IMG/VR virus record: IMGVR_UViG_3300025586_000016
Span: 1-33,446 of that record
DNA length: 33,446 nt
Reading direction: 5' to 3' (one strand)
DNA from: a virus
Positions 9,284 through 16,272 of the stretch are shown piece after piece. Under the pieces are notes generated by a model. That model worked only from the letters and a program-made list of their open reading frames with translations. It was not told where the DNA came from and searched no databases. Within the stretch, counting starts at the first letter, position 1; every line of letters begins with the position of its first letter. The translations under genes and the position numbers were made by a program.

Positions 9284-9585
9284 CCTCTATCCTTTGCTTC
9301 CTGGTGTTTCTGTTTCACCGCAGGCGTAATCATCATATGGCAATCGTGACACAGTACTGTTAAATCGTAAATACGCTCTTGATACCAACCACGGTACCTA
9401 TTGTGGTGTACTTCGAGATTTTCTGTTGCTGCACATAAAGCACACCGATGATTGGCCAGATCTAAAGCCACTTTCCGAATTGTCTTCCAATGGGCAGAAT
9501 TCATGTATTCTGAATACTTTTCCCTTGTAGTGCGTTTACGCACTTCTTCGCTGTCACCTTGCCGACTCCTTCTATTGCTGCCCAT
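9244..9585 (-). CDS. HNH endonuclease
   Basis: The 113-residue product has a compact HNH fold: YSEYMNSAHWKTIRK (24-38), CALC (49-52), the catalytic LEVHHNRY (58-65), and a C-terminal pair in TVLCHDCHMM. The two CxxC pairs should hold a structural zinc. I chose ATG 9585 (GGAG 10 bases upstream) because the family's conserved Y-x-x-Y segment lies upstream of the next ATG at 9504. That internal ATG nevertheless forms an ATGA overlap with the ERCC4 gene stop, so an 86-residue form is possible. Placed in the recombination cassette, it could be a processing nuclease or a homing-type HNH. Confidence 0.82.
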   Translation of the reverse strand: MGSNRRSRQGDSEEVRKRTTREKYSEYMNSAHWKTIRKVALDLANHRCALCAATENLEVHHNRYRGWYQERIYDLTVLCHDCHMMITPAVKQKHQEAKDRGCPVTPYRKDTTQ

Positions 9586-10229
9586 GTATCAACGTCTCCG
9601 TTCACCATCTCAAGCACTGAGTCAAATGTTTTGTCCACTTCTACTGCCCGTTTAATACCGACACCAGGCAACTCTACCGCCATCCGAAAGACCAGACTCG
9701 GGTTTGCCAGTGCTACTGGTATATGCTTCGCGAGATGTGATTTATGCTCGTCATACCGTTTACTCACCCACCAACCGTGCAAGTTGATGACGGCCCTTAC
9801 GGTCTCATTCGGGCTACCGGTCTGTATTACTGAGGTGCCGAAGAATTCCCGAATCGTCTGCAGATAACCGAGTAGCTCTGAGTAGAGAAATTCCCGGTTT
9901 CCGAGACTGATATTATGCCAACCACCCCGGTAGTAATGCTGAATGAACCCGGAGTCTGAGCACTTCCACACACCCTCGATCACCAGGTAGACCCGGTGAC
10001 ACATTCTGGTAGCCACTTTCAACTGGTGCCCCTGTAACCGGTTACTCGCCATGGATGATAGCATATCCGTAATCCGTTTACGCTCAATGCCAATCCGGTA
10101 TGGCATACCTTGGGGTCCATTTCCAACGAAAGACATGTCACCATAATCAAATCGCCGTAACCTTGCTGTCCCGTTTGGAAACAGGGGGAACAATTCCTTG
10201 CTCCCAATCCTGTCATCCACGTCTATCAA
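9501..10229 (-). CDS. ERCC4 (XPF/Mus81-like) nuclease with helix-hairpin-helix tail
   Basis: The 242-residue product carries the ERCC4 nuclease signature IERKRITDML (residues 48-57, ERKxxxD) with an acidic start (IDVDDRIGSKEL), followed by VYLVIEGVW. The C-terminal part has two helix-hairpin-helix elements, ELPGVGIKRA and AIEGVGKVTAKK. XPF/Mus81 enzymes cut branched DNA such as flaps and recombination intermediates, so a role in resolving phage replication forks is likely. The start ATG 10229 forms ATGA with the upstream stop, and the downstream HNH gene overlaps its end by 85 bases. Confidence 0.9.
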   Translation of the reverse strand: MIDVDDRIGSKELFPLFPNGTARLRRFDYGDMSFVGNGPQGMPYRIGIERKRITDMLSSMASNRLQGHQLKVATRMCHRVYLVIEGVWKCSDSGFIQHYYRGGWHNISLGNREFLYSELLGYLQTIREFFGTSVIQTGSPNETVRAVINLHGWWVSKRYDEHKSHLAKHIPVALANPSLVFRMAVELPGVGIKRAVEVDKTFDSVLEMVNGDVDTWAAIEGVGKVTAKKCVNALQGKSIQNT

Positions 10230-10435
10230 GTTTCCCTCAGCTTCTCTACTGCTGCCATGATGGCCTCTTGGATAACCCTGATGGTATCCTGACCATTCTT
10301 GACCGCACCCTTCACCTCGGGATACTCGTAATCTTTATTCTTGCAGGTGGCTGAGAACTTTCGCGGCTTCCCATCGGAATTCTGATCCAGTGAAATGACC
10401 CACTGATTACTGTAGATCGTCTGCCGGTAGATCAT
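10226..10435 (-). CDS. Hypothetical 69-residue protein
   Basis: This small protein starts MIYRQTIYSNQWVISLDQNS and ends with a helical stretch (RVIQEAIMAAVEKLRET). It lies between the RecA-like ATPase and the ERCC4 nuclease genes, one base after the first and with an ATGA overlap with the second. The coupling suggests it works with the recombination proteins. No family is recognised. Confidence 0.62.
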   Translation of the reverse strand: MIYRQTIYSNQWVISLDQNSDGKPRKFSATCKNKDYEYPEVKGAVKNGQDTIRVIQEAIMAAVEKLRET

Positions 10436-10436
10436 T

Positions 10437-11228
10437 TCAAAATCCCCATTCTTTCAGGTTTGCCTTTGGGTACGTCGCCATGACCAGGGACAGAAAGTTC
10501 GACATCATACCCTCGAATTCCATCTCATAGGTCTTATGGTTGACTCCGGATGACAAGACTGTGGTGATGAACTCACCCGAATCACCCATGGCCCCAGGTC
10601 GATACATGTGCTTCAGATTGACCTGTACCTCACTGGGTAGATCGCGGTAGCCGGACCGTTCATAGTTACCGAACCAACTGCTTTTCTCTTGGGCAACGCC
10701 CATTTTGAACTCGCGCTTCACCCGGTGAATGAAGATCGCATTGACTTTGTCGTTTCTCGGGTCCGACAATGCTCGGGTGATGACGTTCATGTCGGCGTAT
10801 ACCGCACCGTATGCCTGTGGCATACCACCTTGGGCAACACCGCGCCGAGCACGCGACAGGTTATACAGTTCAGTAGCCGTGTCGAATACAATGGTGCGGA
10901 AAGCCGGGGTGTGGTTCTTTTGCCATTTCCCGCTGATCGGATCTTTGCCGATCGTCGACAATACCTCATCGTGTAATTCATCCCAGATAGCGGACGACCC
11001 GGCTTTATCACCAGCATCGTATTCGAAATGCAAATGCTCTACTTTCTTGCCGGTTTCCACCGTATCGGATAAGGGACCGATGTAACTCGAATCGCTCTCT
11101 ATATACAAAATGGGTCCAGGTGCCGAAAGGGCAAACTTAGACTTGCCAGACTTCTCTCTGCCCTCAGTGCAAACGGTCAACCTGCTAGGTCTCATCACTA
11201 CCGCATTCATTTTCGTGATACCGGCCAT
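10437..11228 (-). CDS. RecA/Sak4-like P-loop ATPase
   Basis: The 263-residue product has Walker A EGREKSGKSK (GxxxxGKS) near residues 22-31 and a Walker B-like RTIVFDTATEL. LYIESDSS after the first helix fits the RecA-fold arrangement. Phage proteins of this size act as Sak4-type recombinases or ssDNA-annealing ATPases. ATG 11228 has a perfect AGGAGGT 8-9 bases upstream. The neighbours are a nuclease and a putative ssDNA-binding protein, which fits a recombination role. Distinguishing Sak4 from another AAA ATPase would need profile comparison. Confidence 0.82.
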   Translation of the reverse strand: MAGITKMNAVVMRPSRLTVCTEGREKSGKSKFALSAPGPILYIESDSSYIGPLSDTVETGKKVEHLHFEYDAGDKAGSSAIWDELHDEVLSTIGKDPISGKWQKNHTPAFRTIVFDTATELYNLSRARRGVAQGGMPQAYGAVYADMNVITRALSDPRNDKVNAIFIHRVKREFKMGVAQEKSSWFGNYERSGYRDLPSEVQVNLKHMYRPGAMGDSGEFITTVLSSGVNHKTYEMEFEGMMSNFLSLVMATYPKANLKEWGF

Positions 11229-11549
11229 CTATACCTTACCTCCTGCTTTTGCATTGTGCATCGTGTAGTCCTGATGACACCACAAGAAATCCAAAAGCAT
11301 TGGGTTACCGTCTACCCACCGGTATATCACCAACGCATTACCCCAGTCCTCTTTACCAGATAGGTAAGCTGTGTCTACACCCGGTACCACTTCAACCACA
11401 TAGCTTATATGTGGCACTTCTATTGCAGCTGAACGAGTTAATCCGTCGGTGTTCAATTGCATTAGCATCTCGTACACTTTGGCGGTCTCTGCTGGTGTCA
11501 GCGTCTTGGTGTTTTCGTGAATAGCCGCCAACTCTGCCAAGTAATTCAT
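11229..11549 (-). CDS. Hypothetical 106-residue protein
   Basis: The product begins MNYLAELAAIHENTKTLTPA, with a helical N-terminal half and a beta-like C-terminal half (ISYVVEVVPG, GNALVIYRWVDG, LLDFLWCHQD). It starts on the last base of the upstream gene and its stop directly abuts the ATPase gene ATG, so the three are coupled. Its function is unknown; a small recombination accessory protein is possible from context only. Confidence 0.62.
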   Translation of the reverse strand: MNYLAELAAIHENTKTLTPAETAKVYEMLMQLNTDGLTRSAAIEVPHISYVVEVVPGVDTAYLSGKEDWGNALVIYRWVDGNPMLLDFLWCHQDYTMHNAKAGGKV

Positions 11550-11902
11550 TACATTTTCCCTCTCGCGTGTAATCGGTTACACATATCAGTCACCGCCCCC
11601 TTGGTCCAGTCTCCGGTGAACACAAGCACTATGTGTTTGCTCTCGTCTTTCCATGTCCAAGCTTGCGCTACCCAACCCGTCTCTGTGCATTTTACCACTT
11701 CATCAGCTTGCGTATCTGTGTACCATACTGCTTCTTTGTCTGCACATTTTACCACTTCACAAGCTTGGGCATTTGTATGCCATACTGCTTCTCTGTCTGT
11801 TTTGTTCATTGAAAATGCCATATAGCCAATGGTCACTTTCATATCGCCATTCAACTGATGCAGTCGGCGATTCTCACCTTCCACCGGTATCTCTGTCATC
11901 AT
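11549..11902 (-). CDS. Small protein with 19-residue tandem repeats
   Basis: I place the start at ATG 11902 because it forms ATGA with the upstream stop and has AAGAGG about 7 bases upstream; the longer frame from 11944 overlaps the nuclease gene more. The 117-residue product contains two imperfect 19-residue repeats, EAVWHTNAQACEVVKCAD and EAVWYTDTQADEVVKCTE, then a more degenerate third (WVAQAWTWKDESKHIV). Each repeat is encoded by 57 bases. The repeated Trp/Val/Cys pattern suggests a small beta-repeat fold. No known family is recognised. Confidence 0.68.
   Translation of the reverse strand: MMTEIPVEGENRRLHQLNGDMKVTIGYMAFSMNKTDREAVWHTNAQACEVVKCADKEAVWYTDTQADEVVKCTETGWVAQAWTWKDESKHIVLVFTGDWTKGAVTDMCNRLHARGKM
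11688..11802 (-). repeat. 57-bp imperfect tandem repeat inside a gene
   Basis: On the plus strand the block CATTTTACCACTTCA occurs at 11688 and again at 11745, exactly 57 bases apart. The following segments CAGCTTGCG..ATCTGTGTACCATACTGCTTC and AAGCTTGGGC..TTTGTATGCCATACTGCTTC match closely. A more diverged copy precedes 11688. The period is 19 codons, so the reading frame is kept. Confidence 0.8.
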
Positions 11903-12516
11903 AGCCAACCTCTTGCCTTCCCTTCTCCAAGCAGCATATTCCACAGCATTTCCAACTCCGCATCTTCGAACGTGAGTCGCCGCACCCGATATGGCACGGG
12001 CGGATCTTCTGGCGGTACATCATTCCACCGCCACGGCGCGCCCTCTTTCAGATAGAGTATTCGCATCACGGTCGACTGGACATCGTAACCGATCTTCCGC
12101 AGCATGTAGGTGTATGCCTTCACCTGCGCCATGTAAAGCCAACTCAACTCCGGGTCTTTCTTCGGCGAACCCCAGGTTGACTTGTACTCCTCTAGCACCC
12201 AGGCACCATCTTCATACTTCAACCCGTCGGGCGATGCCAAGATACCCATATACTCGATCTCTGCCGGTCGTGCCGCCATACGTCTACCAAACGCATACTC
12301 CAAAGCCTCTTCCCAGAGAAACCCAGTGGTAAACCGGGCCCGAAGTTCCAGGGGCAGCTCAGGTCGAGCCACCCCCGGTTCCTTCACAATGTCGCCGGGC
12401 AGAAGTTTGAACCGGATCGCGTATGCACGTATCAAGTCGGACACATGCAAACCTTCACCTCGAGGAGGCCCTGAATCTTGCCAGGGAAAATCCTCATGTA
12501 GTTCTTCAGCCGTCAT
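11899..12516 (-). CDS. PD-(D/E)XK nuclease (RecB/Cas4-like)
   Basis: The 205-residue product has the RecB-family nuclease core: GILASPDGLKYEDG with the catalytic Asp, then VLEEYKST with Glu and Lys, and a Q-type motif (YMAQVKAYTYML). The early EGLHVSDLI and LELRARFTTGFLWEEALEYA segments match the N-terminal helical part of this family. Phage enzymes of this type resect DNA ends to feed a recombinase. It sits beside the RecA-like ATPase and the putative ssDNA-binding protein, and its stop overlaps the next start (ATGA). I see no Fe-S cysteines. Confidence 0.85.
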   Translation of the reverse strand: MTAEELHEDFPWQDSGPPRGEGLHVSDLIRAYAIRFKLLPGDIVKEPGVARPELPLELRARFTTGFLWEEALEYAFGRRMAARPAEIEYMGILASPDGLKYEDGAWVLEEYKSTWGSPKKDPELSWLYMAQVKAYTYMLRKIGYDVQSTVMRILYLKEGAPWRWNDVPPEDPPVPYRVRRLTFEDAELEMLWNMLLGEGKARGWL

Positions 12517-12519
12517 TGC

Positions 12520-13365
12520 CTACTCCGAGAAATAGATGCCGTCTTCAACGACCCACCACTTACTGTCGACACCCTTCTGCAGAAACTCTGCAGTGGTCGC
12601 CATCTCCATCGCTGCCATCGTTACGTTCGGCGGCAAACCCTCACTCACACCCTTCGCCTGAACCATACCACTCAACGCACTGCCTACCACACCTTCTTCA
12701 CCGGCTGCCTTCAACGCTTCAGTGATCGCACCCTCGGCAAGGTTCTCTACCGCACTGGCATCGATCTCTACCGGTGCAGCTTTCTTTGTTCGCCTACGCT
12801 TCGGCTTCTCAGCCTTGGCAGGTGTCGCCGGTTCACTCGCGTCACCGGGCATGTTGATGATCTTATCACACAAGGTATCCTTGGATTTCACGGATTCACC
12901 CTTGGCGTTGGTCCACGAGTCACCAGTTGCCTTCTGGATGATGTGGAATTCCAACCCCACCAGTTCAGTACAGTCCACACAGATACCAGACGTAGCACCG
13001 TAACCAGCATCAACGAAAGACTTGATCAGTTTACCCACATTGGATGTGCGGGAAATTGCCTCTTGGGAACCGACCGCAGCCAACCCGGTCCCACGCTGGT
13101 CCACAGCCTCAAAAACCTGCTGACCGTCTGTCGGTTTCCAGAAATCCGGATTACCAGCAGAAAACCACTGATTCGACGGGTCTACGTCCTGGTTTTCCAC
13201 CGGGACAAGAGACAAGAACATGTGTGGCGCGGCTGGCTTACTTTTGTCGAAGCCTTCCCTGAGTGCAAACCATGCGTCGACCACTTTTACGTCAACGTCG
13301 TCAAAAACCTGAACTCCACCTTCGGGCATGTCTTCGTAGTTCGAATTGGCAAACTTGATACCCAT
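12520..13365 (-). CDS. Putative ssDNA-binding / replication accessory protein
   Basis: I place the start at ATG 13365 (MGIKFANSNYEDM), which has AAGGA 7 bases upstream; the longer frame from 13446 runs through the GGAGACCGA repeats and has no such site. The 281-residue product has an N-terminal beta-rich domain of about 180 residues with two Cys (GICVDCTELVGLEF), a basic linker (KAEKPKRRRTKKA), and a C-terminal domain with a winged-helix look (GVVGSALSGMVQAKGVSEGL to SKWWVVEDGIYF). Similar proteins in phage recombination operons are annotated as ssDNA-binding. That assignment rests on layout and context, not on a clear motif. Confidence 0.65.
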   Translation of the reverse strand: MGIKFANSNYEDMPEGGVQVFDDVDVKVVDAWFALREGFDKSKPAAPHMFLSLVPVENQDVDPSNQWFSAGNPDFWKPTDGQQVFEAVDQRGTGLAAVGSQEAISRTSNVGKLIKSFVDAGYGATSGICVDCTELVGLEFHIIQKATGDSWTNAKGESVKSKDTLCDKIINMPGDASEPATPAKAEKPKRRRTKKAAPVEIDASAVENLAEGAITEALKAAGEEGVVGSALSGMVQAKGVSEGLPPNVTMAAMEMATTAEFLQKGVDSKWWVVEDGIYFSE

Positions 13366-13385
13366 TTTCGTTTCCTTTTTGAAAC

Positions 13386-13405
13386 TTCGGTCTCCTCGGT
13401 CTCCC
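13386..13405 (-). repeat. GGAGACCGA 9-bp direct repeats, cluster 1
   Basis: Read on the minus strand, two adjacent copies of GGAGACCGA lie just upstream of the ribosome binding site of the gene starting at 13365. Related copies occur near 13464, 13680, 13749 and 13822. Confidence 0.75.
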
Positions 13406-13530
13406 CGGTATCCACGCCCTGTGGATGGGGATTTGTGGAATTTCAACCTAACTGGTCGATTTTCCCGGTCTCGTCAGACTCGGTAGGGCTTGGTCAGGTG
13501 CGTTGATCAAATAGCGTGTAAATTCACAAC

Positions 13531-13609
13531 ACGTAACATACACTTTCGGAACGGTAACGACCACTTTCGCAACGGTTTCACCCCCCTTAACGTCACTTTT
13601 CACAACGTT
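13531..13609 (-). repeat. Iteron-like CGTTGTGAAA repeats (three copies)
   Basis: On the minus strand three related sites read CGTTGTGAAAAGTGACGTTA (13588-13608), CGTTGCGAAAGTGGTCGTTA (13556-13575) and CGTTCCGAAAGTGTATGTTA (13535-13554). The last two are 21 bases apart, two helical turns. A fourth copy lies in another intergenic region at 22420-22444. The pattern fits binding sites of one protein, either a replication initiator or a regulator. Confidence 0.65.
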
Positions 13610-13814
13610 TGCGACCGAACACTACTTTTTGCTTTTCGTTGTAACTGCCTGACCTCACAGCAGTTTGTGAAGAAAGTGCGACCGAGGAGACCGAAACTGG
13701 GGTCAAATAAAAACCCTAGGGGAAAACCTACCCACACTTTCTGGATTGTCGGTCTCCTCAGTCTCATCGGTATCAACTCCCTTTTGGTGGTAGACGGTTA
13801 GTAAAGTATCACTT

Positions 13815-13851
13815 TTCTCTTCGGTCTCCTCGGTCTCCTCGGTCTCCTTTT
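13815..13851 (-). repeat. GGAGACCGA 9-bp direct repeats, cluster 2
   Basis: Three tandem copies of GGAGACCGA on the minus strand border the AT-rich segment. They are followed on the plus strand by TATATATATAT. The 9-bp period and repetition beside AT-rich DNA resemble an origin array. Confidence 0.75.
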
Positions 13852-13919
13852 TATATATATATACTACTTATTTTACTATAAATATACTATAAATATATAC
13901 TTATATACTATAGACCCCC
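13852..13919. other. AT-rich segment, candidate DNA unwinding element
   Basis: About 68 bases are almost only A and T, with repeated ACTATAAATATA and TATATACT units, in a genome that is otherwise close to even in base composition. It lies directly downstream of the helicase gene and next to the 9-bp repeats. It also contains TATAAT-like hexamers, so it may include a leftward promoter. Confidence 0.5.
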
Positions 13920-13928
13920 TGTATACCC

Positions 13929-15314
13929 TTACCCTTCCATACTTGAATCTGCAAACTCTACTGGCAAGATTCCTCTCAGCCCCTTATCCCTTCCAACGTT
14001 GCATCTGGTAACGGAGGGATTTGCAATAAGTCTTTTGATCATGTCACGCTTCGGGATCGGGATTTCCGTTTCCCGCTTACAGTAAGCCAGGTACCGATTG
14101 TACAAATCGGCGATCTTTACCTTGGCGTTCGGGGCGAACTTGACCCGTGTGGCCAGAAAGTCACTCAGCGGGTCCATGTCGTGCCGGTAACTGTCAACTG
14201 CTGTTTGGATACTCAAAGGGGTATGCAAGCCGTCCTGATACCATCTCTGTGCCCCGGCTACCATCTGTGAGAAGATTGCATCCCGGTCTTCCATCAGTTT
14301 ACGCCCCAACTCTGGATCACGTGCCTTACCGGAGAAGATTCGGTTAAACGGGATCAGTCGGATGCGTCGCCAGATGGCGTGGTCGATGCCACGGACAATC
14401 GGTCGGTGATTACTGGAAAACCATATCTTGCAGATGGGTCGGAATTCGAACTGGGGCTTATACATTTCCCGTGCGGTAATGAAGTCTTCACCCGTAATAC
14501 GTTTCACGGTTTCTTCATTCCACTCGCGGCCTTCTTTATTTTCCGTAGCTGACAGCAGGCGAGCACCCCGGAGACGTGACAGGTCGTACTTCTGCTCTGA
14601 TGTGGCACCGGTAGACAGTAAGACGGTGGGACCGGCGGTAACTGCATAGCCGTCATTAGAATTACGCCCCGAGAGTATGGATTTGAGCGTGTGAATGAAG
14701 ACAGATTTACCATTTTGCCCGGCCCCGTAGAGAAAAAACAGACACTGTTCCGATGTCCTGGCAGACATGCTGTAGCCGATGGCTTGTTCGACAAACTCGA
14801 TCAGTTCGGTGTCGTCGTCAAAAACTTGCCGGAGAAACGTAGACCAGATGTCCGATACCTGCCCAGCCTTAAACTCTACGTCAAGGCATTTGGTATGCAG
14901 GTTTGCCGGAAGGTGCGGTGCGAGTTTACCGGTCTCCAGGTTGACGGACCCGTTACGGCAGTTGACATGGTCCAACTGGCTATCCAGGTCAGCCAACGGT
15001 ATGCCTACGTTGCCTTGTGACTGTGCCAACCGTATCATCGCGTCGATCTTGCCGGTATTCAGTGAGGCTTTCTGCCACTTCATCAAACCCTCTTCCAACT
15101 CATCGGAAACCTTCTCATCGATGATGGCGAGGGAGGTTTCGATCGCATGCTGAGTCATCATGGGCCCAGGACGATCATTGGATCCGCCGATGTCTTCGAC
15201 CCAGTGTAGACCGTCCCAGCAGTACCAGGTGCGTTGATCTCTGCAAAAGCGGATCTTGTCGCCAAATCGGTCGATCAGACGTTCCGCGTTTCCCACTTCA
15301 GTCCACGATGGCAT
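13929..15314 (-). CDS. SF3 helicase / P4-type primase C-terminal protein
   Basis: The 461-residue product is a replicative helicase of the D5/P4 group. It has Walker A GAGQNGKS (197-204), a Walker B-like region with LLSATENKEG, motif C KIWFSSNHRP (Asn302) and the arginine segment DHAIWRRIRLIPF (311-323). The N-terminal part (NCRNGSVNLETGKLAPH) matches the D5_N-type domain that precedes these helicases. No AEP or TOPRIM primase domain is seen here, so priming would need another protein or the host. ATG 15314 has AAGG about 7 bases upstream and overlaps the previous gene by 17 bases. It should load at the phage origin and unwind DNA for the polymerase. Confidence 0.92.
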   Translation of the reverse strand: MPSWTEVGNAERLIDRFGDKIRFCRDQRTWYCWDGLHWVEDIGGSNDRPGPMMTQHAIETSLAIIDEKVSDELEEGLMKWQKASLNTGKIDAMIRLAQSQGNVGIPLADLDSQLDHVNCRNGSVNLETGKLAPHLPANLHTKCLDVEFKAGQVSDIWSTFLRQVFDDDTELIEFVEQAIGYSMSARTSEQCLFFLYGAGQNGKSVFIHTLKSILSGRNSNDGYAVTAGPTVLLSTGATSEQKYDLSRLRGARLLSATENKEGREWNEETVKRITGEDFITAREMYKPQFEFRPICKIWFSSNHRPIVRGIDHAIWRRIRLIPFNRIFSGKARDPELGRKLMEDRDAIFSQMVAGAQRWYQDGLHTPLSIQTAVDSYRHDMDPLSDFLATRVKFAPNAKVKIADLYNRYLAYCKRETEIPIPKRDMIKRLIANPSVTRCNVGRDKGLRGILPVEFADSSMEG

Positions 15315-15492
15315 AGGTGACCTTACTGCGAATCAGCTTATCGAGGTTGCCACGTTTCAGTTTCAACTGGACTGACCCGTTGTTTTCACTGACAAGGGAG
15401 TGGTCAGCCTCGGTAAACCGACGACCGAAAAGTTCTACGGCATCCGTGGTTTTCATAATGACCATGGTCCGACGACTACTGGTAACTGACAT
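15298..15492 (-). CDS. Hypothetical 64-residue protein
   Basis: I use ATG 15492, which has AAGGGG 8 bases upstream and lies 4 bases after the preceding stop; a longer frame from 15741 runs antiphase through the zinc-finger gene. The product starts MSVTSSRRTMVIMKTTDAVE and ends QLKLKRGNLDKLIRSKVTYA. It is basic at both ends. It overlaps the helicase start by 17 bases, so a helicase accessory role is possible. No family is recognised. Confidence 0.62.
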   Translation of the reverse strand: MSVTSSRRTMVIMKTTDAVELFGRRFTEADHSLVSENNGSVQLKLKRGNLDKLIRSKVTYAIVD

Positions 15493-15496
15493 GCCC

Positions 15497-15871
15497 CTAC
15501 CCCTTGGCTTGTTGGCGTTCCATGTTACGACGGCGTTTCTGCTGATCATGCTTACGTCGCAGATCCCGGTGACACTCTTTACACACCCCGCGCACACCGA
15601 ACTTTCCCCTGCGGTCAGAGTAGAAGTCGCCCCTGACTTTGATCTCACCACACTTACTACAGCGGATAAACGCCAAGACCCGGTTATGCTCCTGCTTCCG
15701 TGTATCCAGACTGGGTGTGTATCTACTTCGTCGGTAGGCATTCAGGCACGATTTACAGTAAGCCGAGTAGCCATCCAGTGTGTTGGTATCCAGGCTGAAC
15801 TCTGACACAGGTTTCAGTTCACCGCATCCGATACCGGATTCACGGCATTGTTTCATTCTCGGTGCGGGCAA
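15497..15871 (-). CDS. Double zinc-finger protein (HNH-associated type)
   Basis: The 124-residue product holds two copies of a Cys-rich unit of the form C..C(G)E.K....F......G....CK.C: CRESGIGCGELKPVSEFS with YCKSC, and CSKCGEIKVRGDFYS with VCKEC. The C terminus is very basic (RRKHDQQKRRRNMERQQAK). Such units often precede HNH nucleases, but no His-Asn-His core is visible, so this looks like a DNA-binding zinc protein or a nuclease remnant. The start is TTG 15871, chosen because AGGAG lies 6 bases upstream; the first ATG (15856) lacks a site at good distance. Confidence 0.75.
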   Translation of the reverse strand: MPAPRMKQCRESGIGCGELKPVSEFSLDTNTLDGYSAYCKSCLNAYRRSRYTPSLDTRKQEHNRVLAFIRCSKCGEIKVRGDFYSDRRGKFGVRGVCKECHRDLRRKHDQQKRRRNMERQQAKG

Positions 15872-15908
15872 GGTGAACTCCTACTGGTTACCGGGTGTAA
15901 ACTGAGTG

Positions 15909-15971
15909 TGCCGGTGCAAGAATCGAACCCTCGGGTTACCCCCGACATACCCTATGCCGAAGCTACTGGCA
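15909..15971 (-). ncRNA. tRNA-like element lacking a D arm (possible tRNA remnant)
   Basis: On the minus strand a T-arm-like block is present with loop TTCGATT between GAGGG and CTTGC. The flanking TGCCAGT and ACCGGCA can pair at 6 of 7 positions as an acceptor stem. CGGCA-TAGGGTA-TGTCG can form a 5-bp anticodon-like arm. There is no room for a normal D arm, position 33 is not T, and the T stem has a mismatch. It could be a decayed tRNA, a tRNA 3'-end attachment core, or a relative of the Y RNA upstream. It is the main content of the 119-bp gap at 15872-15990. Confidence 0.3.
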
Positions 15972-15990
15972 ATCATTGAACTGGTTAACG

Positions 15991-16245
15991 CTATCTTGGC
16001 CGGATACCTTCAGCGATCGCGTCCCACAGGTCACGGCCTTCCTTCTTTGCCCCGAGACGGGCGAAGATGAACGAAAGGGCAACGAGAATTATACCGGCGG
16101 CCTGTGCGTAAGGGTCGTCGATCTTGACGGTATCAGTTGCTACCGCTCCACTGAGGCCAAGTAGACCGACTGACGTGGCGATGGTTTTCTTACCGGCTAC
16201 GGCTTTCTTCACAAACGTGGCGAGGGTCAAAATAGTTGATAACAT
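15991..16245 (-). CDS. Small membrane protein (holin-like)
   Basis: The 84-residue product begins MLSTILTLATFVKKAVAGKK, then has two hydrophobic segments: TIATSVGLLGLSGAVATDT (about residues 21-39) and AQAAGIILVALSFIFARLG (about 48-66). The C terminus is charged. Size and layout resemble small holins or inner-membrane phage proteins. GAGG lies about 11 bases before ATG 16245. It follows the Ro60 gene by 27 bases, so it should share the same transcript. The lysis role is not proven. Confidence 0.65.
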   Translation of the reverse strand: MLSTILTLATFVKKAVAGKKTIATSVGLLGLSGAVATDTVKIDDPYAQAAGIILVALSFIFARLGAKKEGRDLWDAIAEGIRPR

Positions 16246-16272
16246 GGCTCGGGTACCTCATTGGTAAACTGG

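Larger units (their letters stand above)
13366..13928. other. 563-bp non-coding region: candidate replication origin or control region
   Basis: No convincing gene is present. The region holds about nine copies of GAGACCGA-like 9-bp units in several clusters, at least three copies of a CGTTGTGAAA-type motif spaced by about 21 and 35 bases, a single GTTGATCAA site at 13502, and a run of about 70 bases of almost pure A/T (13852-13919). Repeats next to an AT-rich unwinding-type segment, lying between the helicase gene and the ssDNA-binding/recombination genes, are typical of a phage origin. A promoter and leader for the gene at 13365 would also be expected here. Confidence 0.55.

Noticed and set aside
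13490-13801. 103-residue plus-strand frame
   Set aside because: It lies in the repeat and AT-rich region, has no ribosome site, and no other plus-strand gene exists.
13386-13851. CRISPR array
   Set aside because: The units are only 9 bp, often directly adjacent, with no regular spacers and no cas genes.
15493-15741. Upstream extension of the 64-residue gene
   Set aside because: It runs through the zinc-finger gene in another frame; ATG 15492 has a good AAGGGG site.
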